64,000 nucleotides of DNA from Pictodentalium vernedei (lineage: Eukaryota > Mollusca > Scaphopoda > Dentaliida > Dentaliidae). The notes under the pieces are model-generated. The model saw only the letters and a program-made list of their open reading frames with translations, was not told where the DNA came from and did not search any database. Positions 51,229 through 64,000 of this stretch are shown piece by piece; within the stretch, counting starts at the first letter, position 1, and every line of letters begins with the position of its first letter. A program made the translations under genes and the position numbers. Location of the stretch: assembly GCA_031216915.1 (NCBI GenBank), contig CM062293.1, positions 152,342,285 through 152,406,284 on the forward strand, given 5' to 3'.

Positions 51229-54200
51229 TTATGATAATGTGAATGAGGTGTTCACTCACCACACAGAAACTGTTAAAATGACTTCAATAATTCAGAAGAT
51301 AAGATTTCACAAGAATAAAATCGTGAACTATGGAAAATTTTATGCGTGTCACTTATTGGTTTAGTCAACTAAAAAACTTTTTTTTTTCAATTGTTTGCCT
51401 ATGGTTACCCTTATGAAATTTCTCAAAAAACTTCAAATTTTTTTTGGCCCATTTTATGATGCAAAAATGTTCTACATATAAAAATACCATTGTTTTCACA
51501 TTTTCTGTTGCTGAAATCGCTTGTTCTGACTGAATAAATCAACTTGAAGTACAGAATGGGTATCACTGTAGGCCTAAATTCAACTTTTCGGCAATGACAG
51601 TCATAGGTTCACGCACAGTGTCACTTTCCATATATTATAAAATCAGGACTCGGAGTTTCACTCGTTAGAAATATGAAACACGAGTCAAACAAAATTCACC
51701 CATATTCTTTCAGAACAGACTGAATGAATAATCTTCAATTCATTTTTAGTGTTCCATCTATTCAAAATATAGCTGTCACAGCCGACAGAAAATAATTTGT
51801 CAATTCCAATCGTTTGTTTTTCAGTACTTCTATAGGAAAGCAACTTCTGCGATTTGGAAGACTGCAGTATTTTCGATTATACCTCCATAGCAACTTCTGA
51901 TCAGAAAGGCGGAGGTAAGTGAGTCTGAAAACTAATGATGCCTTCCAGAAGCTAATTTTGATTATTCCCTTTTGAAAATGGAAAGGCCTTCATTATATAC
52001 GACTGAGCAAACCCCGAATAGAAATGACGCTTGAATATCAGTCAATACAGGCATCGAAGAAACTGATTTTAAGCCACTTGAAAGGTGTTTTCCTACACGG
52101 GAGGCCAGGCTTGGTGGGGTAATTTTGCTGCCGAGAGATATTCCTACAAACACAATGACGTGTATGTAGATAACGGTGTGCGAGGTGATAAGGGTGGATT
52201 TGCTTCGGATACCCCCAAGCATAGTCCCATAATTGTGCAATGCTATGGGATGAGCTTTTACTAAAATTTTCCAGCTAAGTTTGTCAGTGGTCATTTAGAG
52301 TAAAAAGAGTACGTTTTGAACAAATTCAATTTTTAAATTCTTTGAGTTATTTGGGGCGCAGATTTTCGATGTGTGCTTATACCCAAATCACAGACTATAA
52401 TGATTTGTACTTTTCAGTGGAGGGCTCGGCTGAACTATGTTTAGTCCTGCCAATACTTCACCCCCCCCCCCCCCCCCCCCACACACACACACATACATAC
52501 GCACATTTAAGCTATAGACTAGGGAGTGCATTTACGCAACAGCTGGCGCGTTTATGTTTTATAATAGTACACATGAGCGTATTCTTGTATGGGCCCTGGG
52601 AACTACAGAAGTGATGTTAATTGGGGTGGACACGTTGTGCGTTACTGCTTTAATATGACCCAGGGCCCAAACAAAGCCTTGCGTGTTTCTTCTCTGAAGA
52701 GGCATCATAATTGTAAACAATAAGCTAAACTTCATTTTGTTATGTTTAATAGCCATTATTTAGGCGTGAATACTGGGTGGGTGTGACCTAAAATGCCAGT
52801 AAACAATTAGGTGGTGGCTAAATTCTGAGTCTTTGGAACTCTGAAATTGGTTTTTCCTAATAGGTGTTGTCCCTTCATCAGGGGGCCCTCGCATCTTCAG
52901 AATTGTCAATCGAAACGATATACGGGCTATTCTGTACTCCAGAAACATACGTAACGCGACTGAGAATAGATTGGATGTATGGACAAAAATATGGACAGGG
53001 GTAAAAAATAAGTGCCAATTCGGTAAAATTTCACAAATTTTCGAAAATGCGCTTTTTTATTAACACGATTTTCTGTGGGTCAAAAGGATCTTTCCCTTTA
53101 GTGAGATGCTCTGGATTTTGACCCAGAACATCGGCACTTTCTATTCACTCCTTTTTGGGATATTTGTGCTCAAATTTTGACCCCGGGTGATGATATTTTG
53201 TACCAAAATAAGTGCCAACATCAGTCAGTTGTTACTATTTATAGTACCTCAGAATGTTTAGACTCCATTCTGGACACCTGAACAGATCCCCCGCCAAAAA
53301 ATCGCCTGCTCAGTCATTACGCTAGTTTATAGTGTAACATATCACAGCTGCTTTGTTTCTGTTGATTCTTTGTTATTGAAAACTAGCGTATTGTTCCATA
53401 TACCCCCCATCTCCCTCATCTACTCGAAAATGTACAGTATTATCTCCTCTAGAAACAGAATGATGGAGGTCTAACAGTTTAAAGTTTTCCAGTTATATAC
53501 TGCCACAAGAAATTGATTCGGGCTATAGCTCAGTAAGTTCAGGCGTTCGCTTTGTTGTATGAAAAGTGCGTGGTCGATGTGATGTGAGTTCAAAACCCAT
53601 CTCTTCTTAATATTTTGCCCATTATCCTAACACATACATTTTTTCCTTTGTTCTGGTTGCATCGTCATTTATAGAACGTGTTTTCGCAAATTAGCTGGTC
53701 GAAAGACTGGGATACTCCACAATCACATTTAAACAAAAATGTTGAAAAACTACCAATTGCCGCAAAAAACAGACCATTTCTCCTCAAGCCACATTGTCTA
53801 ATTAGGTGCGCTATTACCTTGCAAACGTTAAGTCAAATAACGAGACGATAATCACTGTTTGATGATGCCTTTTGTCTGTTCAGCACCACTGTCTGCCAGA
53901 TTTAATATTTCCTTGAAATGAAAGCTTGCGAATATTCTCTACTACACTTAATAAACAGCCCTTCTGACAAACTAAAAGTGTATGTGCAATGGCACGCTTT
54001 ATTACCACCATCCCGCGTTGAGTCCTTGGGCAAGGCACTCAACTCAGATTATCCACCTGGGGGCACGATGACGCTGTGTACTAAGATGTACTTCACGTCG
54101 ATGGGGCGCATGTCTTCAACCAATCTAATCCTGCCTGTGCAGCAGTGAGGAGTTAAGATGTTTGGGAGCTGGCATCTGCTCGTCGTTGGTCGGTGGTTCT

Positions 54201-55608
54201 CTCTGGGTACTCCTGCTTCCTCCATCCATAAAACTGTCACCGTCACCATTTGACCTTGGCTGTCAAAGTGTCGTTAAACTCTAATAAATAAATAAATAAT
54301 AAATTACCACCATAGGCAATTTCTTCTATGTTATGTCATTGGTGAGGCCCTCAATTTCATCTGTCCAGGTGGGAGCAGTTTGTGCTTTGTGCAAATCCGT
54401 CCAACAGGTTAATGGTACACTACCCTTCAACCACTGCTAGAGCTGCATGAGCCGTTTCAGTAAGTTAGGAAGTAAGGTAGTAGATAGCTGCCGCAGGATC
54501 GTTCTCTCCATGCTATCCGTACTCTTTCATCCGACACAATACAAATCAGGTTGGTAAAAGAGTCACGATACCCCAATAATAAACAAACAAATGCTTTCCA
54601 TGACTACAAACTTTAAATTTTCTGTGTATTTTGAGTTAAAAGATGTTTCTTTCACAGAATGACTGGTAAGGTGTCTCTACTTACAAGTTAGGCAACTTTT
54701 GGAGCTAACCTGGGGCGGCGGACTAGTGTCAATATTCCATGTGCTATAGTGTGTGTGTCAGTTTTTATGGATAGCATACCTTCAAAGCGTGTGTATGGAA
54801 TAGTTTGTTTTGGAGGGAGCGTTGTATTTCAGTTTTACATTTTAGATCCCTCAATCTTCTTTTCGTCTTAATTTGCCACTCGAGGGTTTATCTGGAATAT
54901 TTTTCGATATGCATGTATAGAGGCGGGAGTCACGGTGGGTATGGAAAGCGTTCACGTTACAACGATTAGTGTTTGACAGTTGATGTTTAGATTCCTACCT
55001 CCTGGTTTCCTACCTCGTCCTCTGTTTATCTCGGCTGAACATTAATTTAATGTATCATACTGGAGGTGAATGAATATTTTAGAGGGGAGCCGTTTGATCT
55101 GATATTTAGGTTCACATCCGACTTGTTTCATCATTTACTGGGCATTAGGTACCTAATCACGCTGGTCCTGGTTTTGCTCGGCTGCCGTTTAAGATAGTTT
55201 GCATCAAACAAGCGAATGGTAACGTTCGTTCCATATTGTAGCCCTGGGAATGTTATGTACAGTTTAAGACGAGTCTCTCTTCAAACTACTCAAATCTATT
55301 ATCGCGAAGAATTGTTAGCCGAACGTTATGTACAGTTTAAGACGAGTCTCTCATCAAACTACCCAGATCTATTATCGCGAAGAATTGTTAGCCGATTTGT
55401 GTGATTACTGGCCTTGGTATTGGGTAATTTTATGTGTTGATCAGTATTAATTCTGTGTCAGTATTAATTCAGGTAGGTCACACAGCGAAATTGGGATTCG
55501 TTGGAAAGTTCAAGCCTTTCATGTAACAGCCAAAGATCAAAACTATGGACTCTTCTATCATAAGTTGCGAACTTGTGTACGCCAGTGTTCCAGTTAAGAA
55601 TTCAACAT
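51229..55608 (+). repeat. array unit 12 (4380 bp, subfamily B)
   Basis: Return to full length. It has a private 1-bp deletion (CTTTTCGGCAATG near 51588), the longest poly-C tract, and otherwise near identity with units 13 and 14. Confidence 0.95.
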
Positions 55609-58600
55609 TTATGATAATGTGAATGAGGTGTTCACTCACCACACAGAAACTGTTAAAATGACTTCAATAATTCAGAAGATAAGATTTCACAAGAATAAAA
55701 TCGTGAACTATGGAAAATTTTATGCGTGTCACTTATTGGTTTAGTCAACTAAAAAACTTTTTTTTTTCAATTGTTTGCCTATGGTTACCCTTATGAAATT
55801 TCTCAAAAAACTTCAAATTTTTTTTGGCCCATTTTATGATGCAAAAATGTTCTACATATAAAAATACCATTGTTTTCACATTTTCTGTTGCTGAAATCGC
55901 TTGTTCTGACTGAATAAATCAACTTGAAGTACAGAATGGGTATCACTGTAGGCCTAAATTCAACTTTTCCGGCAATGACAGTCATAGGTTCACGCACAGT
56001 GTCACTTTCCATATATTATAAAATCAGGACTCGGAGTTTCACTCGTTAGAAATATGAAACACGAGTCAAACAAAATTCACCCATATTCTTTCAGAACAGA
56101 CTGAATGAATAATCTTCAATTCATTTTTAGTGTTCCATCTATTCAAAATATAGCTGTCACAGCCGACAGAAAATAATTTGTCAATTCCAATCGTTTGTTT
56201 TTCAGTACTTCTATAGGAAAGCAACTTCTGCGATTTGGAAGACTGCAGTATTTTCGATTATACCTCCATAGCAACTTCTGATCAGAAAGGCGGAGGTAAG
56301 TGAGTCTGAAAACTAATGATGCCTTCCAGAAGCTAATTTTGATTATTCCCTTTTGAAAATGGAAAGGCCTTCATTATATACGACTGAGCAAACCCCGAAT
56401 AGAAATGACGCTTGAATATCAGTCAATACAGGCATCGAAGAAACTGATTTTAAGCCACTTGAAAGGTGTTTTCCTACACGGGAGGCCAGGCTTGGTGGGG
56501 TAATTTTGCTGCCGAGAGATATTCCTACAAACACAATGACGTGTATGTAGATAACGGTGTGCGAGGTGATAAGGGTGGATTTGCTTCGGATACCCCCAAG
56601 CATAGTCCCATAATTGTGCAATGCTATGGGATGAGCTTTTACTAAAATTTTCCAGCTAAGTTTGTCAGTGGTCATTTAGAGTAAAAAGAGTACGTTTTGA
56701 ACAAATTCAATTTTTAAATTCTTTGAGTTATTTGGGGCGCAGATTTTCGATGTGTGCTTATACCCAAATCACAGACTATAATGATTTGTACTTTTCAGTG
56801 GAGGGCTCGGCTGAACTATGTTTAGTCCTGCCAATACTTCACCCCCCCCCCCCCCCCACACACACACACATACATACGCACATTTAAGCTATAGACTAGG
56901 GAGTGCATTTACGCAACAGCTGGCGCGTTTATGTTTTATAATAGTACACATGAGCGTATTCTTGTATGGGCCCTGGGAACTACAGAAGTGATGTTAATTG
57001 GGGTGGACACGTTGTGCGTTACTGCTTTAATATGACCCAGGGCCCAAACAAAGCCTTGCGTGTTTCTTCTCTGAAGAGGCATCATAATTGTAAACAATAA
57101 GCTAAACTTCATTTTGTTATGTTTAATAGCCATTATTTAGGCGTGAATACTGGGTGGGTGTGACCTAAAATGCCAGTAAACAATTAGGTGGTGGCTAAAT
57201 TCTGAGTCTTTGGAACTCTGAAATTGGTTTTTCCTAATAGGTGTTGTCCCTTCATCAGGGGGCCCTCGCATCTTCAGAATTGTCAATCGAAACGATATAC
57301 GGGCGATTCTGTACTCCAGAAACATACGTAACGCGACTGAGAATAGATTGGATGTATGGACAAAAATATGGACAGGGGTAAAAAATAAGTGCCAATTCGG
57401 TAAAATTTCACAAATTTTCGAAAATGCGCTTTTTTATTAACACGATTTTCTGTGGGTCAAAAGGATCTTTCCCTTTAGTGAGATGCTCTGGATTTTGACC
57501 CAGAACATCGGCACTTTCTATTCACTCCTTTTTGGGATATTTGTGCTCAAATTTTGACCCCGGGTGATGATATTTTGTACCAAAATAAGTGCCAACATCA
57601 GTCAGTTGTTACTATGTATAGTACCTCAGAATGTTTAGACTCCATTCTGGACACCTGAACAGATCCCCCGCCAAAAAATCGCCTGCTCAGTCATTACGCT
57701 AGTTTATAGTGTAACATATCACAGCTGCTTTGTTTCTGTTGATTCTTTGTGATTGAAAACTAGCGTATTGTTCCATATACCCCCCATCTCCCTCATCTAC
57801 TCGAAAATGTACAGTATTATCTCCTCTAGAAACAGAATGATGGAGGTCTAACAGTTTAAAGTTTTCCAGTTATATACTGCCACAAGAAATTGATTCGGGC
57901 TATAGCTCAGTAAGTTCAGGCGTTCGCTTTGTTGTATGAAAAGTGCGTGGTCGATGTGATGTGAGTTCAAAACCCATCTCTTCTTAATATTTTGCCCATT
58001 ATCCTAACACATACATTTTTTCCTTTGTTCTGGTTGCATCGTCATTTATAGAACGTGTTTTCGCAAATTAGCTGGTCGAAAGACTGGGATACTCCACAAT
58101 CACATTTAAACAAAAATGTTGAAAAACTACCAATTGCCGCAAAAAACAGACCATTTCTCCTCAAGCCACATTGTCTAATTAGGTGCGCTATTACCTTGCA
58201 AACGTTAAGTCAAATAACGAGACGATAATCACTGTTTGATGATGCCTTTTGTCTGTTCAGCACCACTGTCTGCCAGATTTAATATTTCCTTGAAATGAAA
58301 GCTTGCGAATATTCTCTACTACACTTAATAAACAGCCCTTCTGACAAACTAAAAGTGTATGTGCAATGGCACGCTTTATTACCACCATCCCGCGTTGAGT
58401 CCTTGGGCAAGGCACTCAACTCAGATTATCCACCTGGAGGCACGATGACGCTGTGTACTAAGATGTACTTCACGTCGATGGGGCGCATGTCTTCAACCAA
58501 TCTAATCCTGCCTGTGCAGCAGTGAGGAGTTAAGATGTTTGGGAGCTGGCATCTGCTCGTCGTTGGTCGGTGGTTCTCTCTGGGTACTCCCGCTTCCTCC

Positions 58601-59985
58601 ATCCATAAAACTGTCACCCTCACCATTTGACCTTGGCTGTCAAAGTGTCGTTAAACTCTAATAAATAAATAAATAATAAATTACCACCATAGGCAATTTC
58701 TTCTATGTTATGTCATTGGTGAGGCCCTCAATTTCATCTGTCCAGGTGGGAGCAGTTTGTGCTTTGTGCAAATCCGTCCAACAGGTTAATGGTACACTAC
58801 CCTTCAACCTCTGCTAGAGCTGCATGAGCCGTTTCAGTAAGTTAGGAAGTTAGGTAGTAGATAGCTGCCGCAGGATCGTTCTCTCCATGCTATCCGTACT
58901 CTTTCATCCGACACAATACAAATCAAGTTGGTAAAAGAGTCACGATACCCCAATAATAAACAAACAAATGCTTTCCATGACTACAAACTTTAAATTTTCT
59001 GTGTATTTTGAATTAAAAGATGTTTCTTTCACAGAATGACTGGTAAGGTGTCTCTACTTACAAGTTAGGCAACTTTTGGAGCTAACCTGGGGCGGCGGAC
59101 TAGTGTCAATATTCCATGTGCTATAGTGTGTGTGTCAGTTTTGATGGATAGCATACCTTCAAAGCGTGTGTATGGAATAGTTTGTTTTGGAGGGAGCGTT
59201 GTATTTCAGTTTTACATTTTAGATCCCTCAATCTTCTTTTCGTCTTAATTTGCCACTCGAGGGTTTATCTGGAATATTTTTCGATATGCATGTATAGAGG
59301 CGGGAGTCACGGTGGGTATGGAAAGCGTTCACGTTACAACGATTAGTGTTTGACAGTTGATGTTTAGATTCCTACCTCCTGGTTTCCTACCTCGTCCTCT
59401 GTTTATCTCGGCTGAACATTAATTTAATGTATCATACTGGAGGTGAATGAATATTTTAGAGGGGAGCCGTTTGATCTGATATTTAGGTTCACATCCGACT
59501 TGTTTCATCATTTACTGGGCATTAGGTACCTAATCACGCTGGTCCTGGTTTTGCTCGGCTGCCGTTTAAGATAGTTTGCATCAAACAAGCGAATGGTAAC
59601 GTTCGTTCCATATTGTAGCCCTGGGATTGTTATGTACAGTTTAAGACGAGTCTCTCTTCAAACTACTCAAATCTATTATCGCGAAGAATTGTTAGCCGAA
59701 CGTTATGTACAGTTTAAGACGAGTCTCTCATCAAACTACCCAGATCTATTATCGCGAAGAATTGTTAGCCGATTTGTGTGATTACTGGCCTTGGTATTGG
59801 GTAATTTTATGTGTTGATCAGTATTAATTCTGTGTCAGTATTAATTCAGGTAGGTCACACAGCGAAATTGGGATTCGTTGGAAAGTTCAAGCCTTTCATG
59901 TAACAGCCAAAGATCAAAACTATGGACTCTTCTATCATAAGTTGCGAACTTGTGTACGCCAGTGTTCCAGTTAAGAATTCAACAT
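55609..59985 (+). repeat. array unit 13 (4377 bp, subfamily B)
   Basis: Very close to unit 12 (both have CTACTCAAATCTATT and CTCTCATCAAAC in the 73-bp repeats) and to unit 14 (both have ACTATGTATAGTACC). Confidence 0.95.
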
Positions 59986-61218
59986 TTATGATAATGTGAA
60001 TGAGGTGTTCACTCACCACACAGAAACTGTTAAAATGACTTCAATAATTCAGAAGATAAGATTTCACAAGAATAAAATCGTGAACTATGGAAAATTTTAT
60101 GCGTGTCACTTATTGGTTTAGTCAACTAAAAAACTTTTTTTTTTCAATTGTTTGCCTATGGTTACCCTTATGAAATTTCTCAAAAAACTTCAAATTTTTT
60201 TTGGCCCATTTTATGATGCAAAAATGTTCTACATATAAAAATACCATTGTTTTCACATTTTCTGTTGCTGAAATCGCTTGTTCTGACTGAATAAATCAAC
60301 TTGAAGTACAGAATGGGTATCACTGTAGGCCTAAATTCAACTTTTCCGGCAATGACAGTCATAGGTTCACGCACAGTGTCACTTTCCATATATTATAAAA
60401 TCAGGACTCGGAGTTTCACTCGTTAGAAATATGAAACACGAGTCAAACAAAATTCACCCATATTCTTTCAGAACAGACTGAATGAATAATCTTCAATTCA
60501 TTTTTAGTGTTCCATCTATTCAAAATATAGCTGTCACAGCCGACAGAAAATAATTTGTCAATTCCAATCGTTTGTTTTTCAGTACTTCTATAGGAAAGCA
60601 ACTTCTGCGATTTGGAAGACTGCAGTATTTTCGATTATACCTCCATAGCAACTTCTGATCAGAAAGGCGGAGGTAAGTGAGTCTGAAAACTAATGATGCC
60701 TTCCAGAAGCTAATTTTGATTATTCCCTTTTGAAAATGGAAAGGCCTTCATTATATACGACTGAGCAAACCCCGAATAGAAATGACGCTTGAATATCAGT
60801 CAATACAGGCATCGAAGAAACTGATTTTAAGCCACTTGAAAGGTGTTTTCCTACACGGGAGGCCAGGCTTGGTGGGGTAATTTTGCTGCCGAGAGATATT
60901 CCTACAAACACAATGACGTGTATGTAGATAACGGTGTGCGAGGTGATAAGGGTGGATTTGCTTCGGATACCCCCAAGCATAGTCCCATAATTGTGCAATG
61001 CTATGGGATGAGCTTTTACTAAAATTTTCCAGCTAAGTTTGTCAGTGGTCATTTAGAGTAAAAAGAGTACGTTTTGAACAAATTCAATTTTTAAATTCTT
61101 TGAGTTATTTGGGGCGCAGATTTTCGATGTGTGCTTATACCCAAATCACAGACTATAATGATTTGTACTTTTCAGTGGAGGGCTCGGCTGAACTATGTTT
61201 AGTCCTGCCAATACTTCA

Positions 61219-61249
<31 letters not shown>

Positions 61250-64000
61250 ATACATACGCACATTTAAGCTATAGACTAGGGAGTGCATTTACGCAACAGC
61301 TGGCGCGTTTATGTTTTATAATAGTACACATGAGCGTATTCTTGTATGGGCCCTGGGAACTACAGAAGTGATGTTAATTGGGGTGGACACGTTGTGCGTT
61401 ACTGCTTTAATATGACCCAGGGCCCAAACAAAGCCTTGCGTGTTTCTTCTCTGAAGAGGCATCATAATTGTAAACAATAAGCTAAACTTCATTTTGTTAT
61501 GTTTAATAGCCATTATTTAGGCGTGAATACTGGGTGGGTGTGACCTAAAATGCCAGTAAACAATTAGGTGGTGGCTAAATTCTGAGTCTTTGGAACTCTG
61601 AAATTGGTTTTTCCTAATAGGTGTTGTCCCTTCATCAGGGGGCCCTCGCATCTTCAGAATTGTCAATCGAAACGATATACGGGCGATTCTGTACTCCAGA
61701 AACATACGTAACGCGACTGAGAATAGATTGGATGTATGGACAAAAATATGGACAGGGGTAAAAAATAAGTGCCAATTCGGTAAAATTTCACAAATTTTCG
61801 AAAATGTGCTTTTTTATTAACACGATTTTCTGTGGGTCAAAAGGATCTTTCCCTTTAGTGAGATGCTCTGGATTTTGACCCAGAACATCGGCACTTTCTA
61901 TTCACTCCTTTTTGGGATATTTGTGCTCAAATTTTGACCCCGGGTGATGATATTTTGTACCAAAATAAGTGCCAACATCAGTCAGTTGTTACTATGTATA
62001 GTACCTCAGAATGTTTAGACTCCATTCTGGACACCTGAACAGATCCCCCGCCAAAAAATCGCCTGCTCAGTCATTACGCTAGTTTATAGTGTAACATATC
62101 ACAGCTGCTTTGTTTCTGTTGATTCTTTGTTATTGAAAACTAGCGTATTGTTCCATATACCCCCCATCTCCCTCATCTACTCGAAAATGTACAGTATTAT
62201 CTCCTCTAGAAACAGAATGATGGAGGTCTAACAGTTTAAAGTTTTCCAGTTATATACTGCCACAAGAAATTGATTCGGGCTATAGCTCAGTAAGTTCAGG
62301 CGTTCGCTTTGTTGTATGAAAAGTGCGTGGTCGATGTGATGTGAGTTCAAAACCCATCTCTTCTTAATATTTTGCCCATTATCCTAACACATACATTTTT
62401 TCCTTTGTTCTGGTTGCATCGTCATTTATAGAACGTGTTTTCGCAAATTAGCTGGTCGAAAGACTGGGATACTCCACAATCACATTTAAACAAAAATGTT
62501 GAAAAACTACCAATTGCCGCAAAAAACAGACCATTTCTCCTCAAGCCACATTGTCTAATTAGGTGCGCTATTACCTTGCAAACGTTAAGTCAAATAACGA
62601 GACGATTATCACTGTTTGATGATGCCTTTTGTCTGTTCAGCACCACTGTCTGCCAGATTTAATATTTCCTTGAAATGAAAGCTTGCGAATATTCTCTACT
62701 ACACTTAATAAACAGCCCTTCTGACAAACTAAAAGTGTATGTGCAATGGCACGCTTTATTACCACCATCCCGCGTTGAGTCCTTGGGCAAGGCATTCAAC
62801 TCAGATTATCCACCTGGGGGCACGATGACGCTGTGTACTAAGATGTACTTCACGTCGATGGGGCGCATGTCTTCAACCAATCTAATCCTGCCTGTGCAGC
62901 AGTGAGGAGTTAAGATGTTTGGGAGCTGGCATCTGCTCGTCGTCGGTCGGTGGTTCTCTCTGGGTACTCCTGCTTCCTCCATCCATAAAACTGTCACCGT
63001 CACCATTTGACCTTGGCTGTCAAAGTGTCGTTAAACTCTAATAAATAAATAAATAATAAATTACCACCATAGGCAATTTCTTCTATGTTATGTCATTGGT
63101 GAGGCCCTCAATTTCATCTGTCCAGGTGGGAGCAGTTTGTGCTTTGTGCAAATCCGTCCAACAGGTTAATGGTACACTACCCTTCAACCACTGCTAGAGC
63201 TGCATGAGCCGTTTCAGTAAGTTAGGAAGTAAGGTAGTAGATAGCTGCCGCAGGATCGTTCTCTCCATGCTATCCGTACTCTTTCATCCGACACAATACA
63301 AATCAGGTTGGTAAAAGAGTCACGATACCCCAATAATAAACAAACAAATGCTTTCCATGACTACAAACTTTAAATTTTCTGTGTATTTTGAGTTAAAAGA
63401 TGTTTCTTTCACAGAATGACTGGTAAGGTGTCTCTACTTACAAGTTAGGCAACTTTTGGAGCTAACCTGGGGCGGCGGACTAGTGTCAATATTCCATGTG
63501 CTATAGTGTGTGTGTCAGTTTTTATGGATAGCATACCTTCAAAGCGTGTGTATGGAATAGTTTGTTTTGGAGGGAGCGTTGTATTTCAGTTTTACATTTT
63601 AGATCCCTCAATCTTCTTTTCGTCTTAATTTGCCACTCGAGGGTTTATCTGGAATATTTTTCGATATGCATGTATAGAGGCGGGAGTCACGGTGGGTATG
63701 GAAAGCGTTCACGTTACAACGATTAGTGTTTGACAGTTGATGTTTAGATTCCTACCTCCTGGTTTCCTACCTCGTCCTCTGTTTATCTCGGCTGAACATT
63801 AATTTAATGTATCATACTGGAGGTGAATGAATATTTTAGAGGGGAGCCGTTTGATCTGATATTTAGGTTCACATCCGACTTGTTTCATCATTTACTGGGC
63901 ATTAGGTACCTAATCACGCTGGTCCTGGTTTTGCTCGGCTGTCGTTTAAGATAGTTTGCATCAAACAAGCGAATGGTAACGTTCGGTCCATATTGTAGCC
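59986..64000 (+). repeat. array unit 14, cut by the window end (4015 bp present)
   Basis: Same variants as units 12 and 13 (ACCTCGTCCTCTG, ATCGCCTGCTC). The sequence stops about 360 bp before the expected end and before the 73-bp segment, so the array continues beyond this window. Confidence 0.95.

Larger units (their letters stand above)
7577..64000 (+). repeat. macrosatellite array, 14 head-to-tail units of about 4.37 kb (three shortened to 2.93 kb)
   Basis: Every landmark recurs in the same order and orientation. Counting from TTATGATAATGTGAATGAGG, units start at 7577, 11881, 16264, 20575, 24947, 29315, 33688, 38068, 42441, 45372, 48302, 51229, 55609 and 59986. Unit-to-unit differences are scattered substitutions, microsatellite length, one 73-bp duplication and one 1449-bp deletion. 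The left edge is in the window; the right edge is beyond 64000. No gene with evidence of constraint lies in a unit. I infer expansion by unequal exchange or replication-based amplification. Confidence 0.98.

Noticed and set aside
7577..64000. The array as rDNA, histone or other gene cluster, or as a CRISPR-like array
   Set aside because: No rRNA, histone or other conserved gene sequence is seen, and the unit size and content do not fit; the setting is eukaryotic repeat DNA.

Overview
The window is non-genic, AT-rich repeat DNA from a metazoan. The LINE endonuclease remnant, tRNA-headed SINE-like repeats, TA-flanked MITE and hAT-like terminus suggest a marine invertebrate, possibly a mollusc. 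That placement is an impression from the repeat types, not a proof. I found no intact protein-coding gene, rRNA gene or convincing functional tRNA gene. Nothing here works as an operon or pathway; the interest lies in genome structure and its dynamics.

Positions 1-7576 are a mosaic of old mobile elements and foldbacks. They hold several near-perfect hairpins (1176-1257, 2820-2907, 3574-3647, 5581-5658), an inverted pair of SINE-like copies (1588-1905 and 1955-2170), a tRNA-headed SINE-like copy (3143-3405) and a palindromic 52-bp minisatellite (3741-4135). A scrambled, diverged relative of the tandem unit lies at 4237-5303. A broken non-LTR retrotransposon endonuclease (5306-6440) is split by a TA-flanked MITE (5363-5811). 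About 1.1 kb (6441-7576) is unassigned.

Positions 7577-64000 are one head-to-tail macrosatellite with 14 units in the window, the last cut by the window end. Eleven units are full type, about 4.30-4.38 kb. Three consecutive units (9, 10, 11) are about 2.93 kb and share exactly the same 1449-bp deletion. Each full unit carries a poly-C/(CA)n tract, a decayed tRNA-like module, a SINE-like module with an (AATA)n tail, and a 599-bp segment that the diverged relative lacks. A 73-bp sequence in that segment is single in units 1 and 3 and doubled in units 2 and 4-13.

Units 1-3 form one sequence subfamily and units 4-14 another. Unit 8 resembles units 12-14, which lie on the far side of the short units. 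Together these patterns record unequal exchange, local amplification and probably gene conversion within one array. Short open frames recur in every unit because the DNA is repeated. Comparison with the diverged relative shows changes spread evenly over codon positions, so I do not call them genes.
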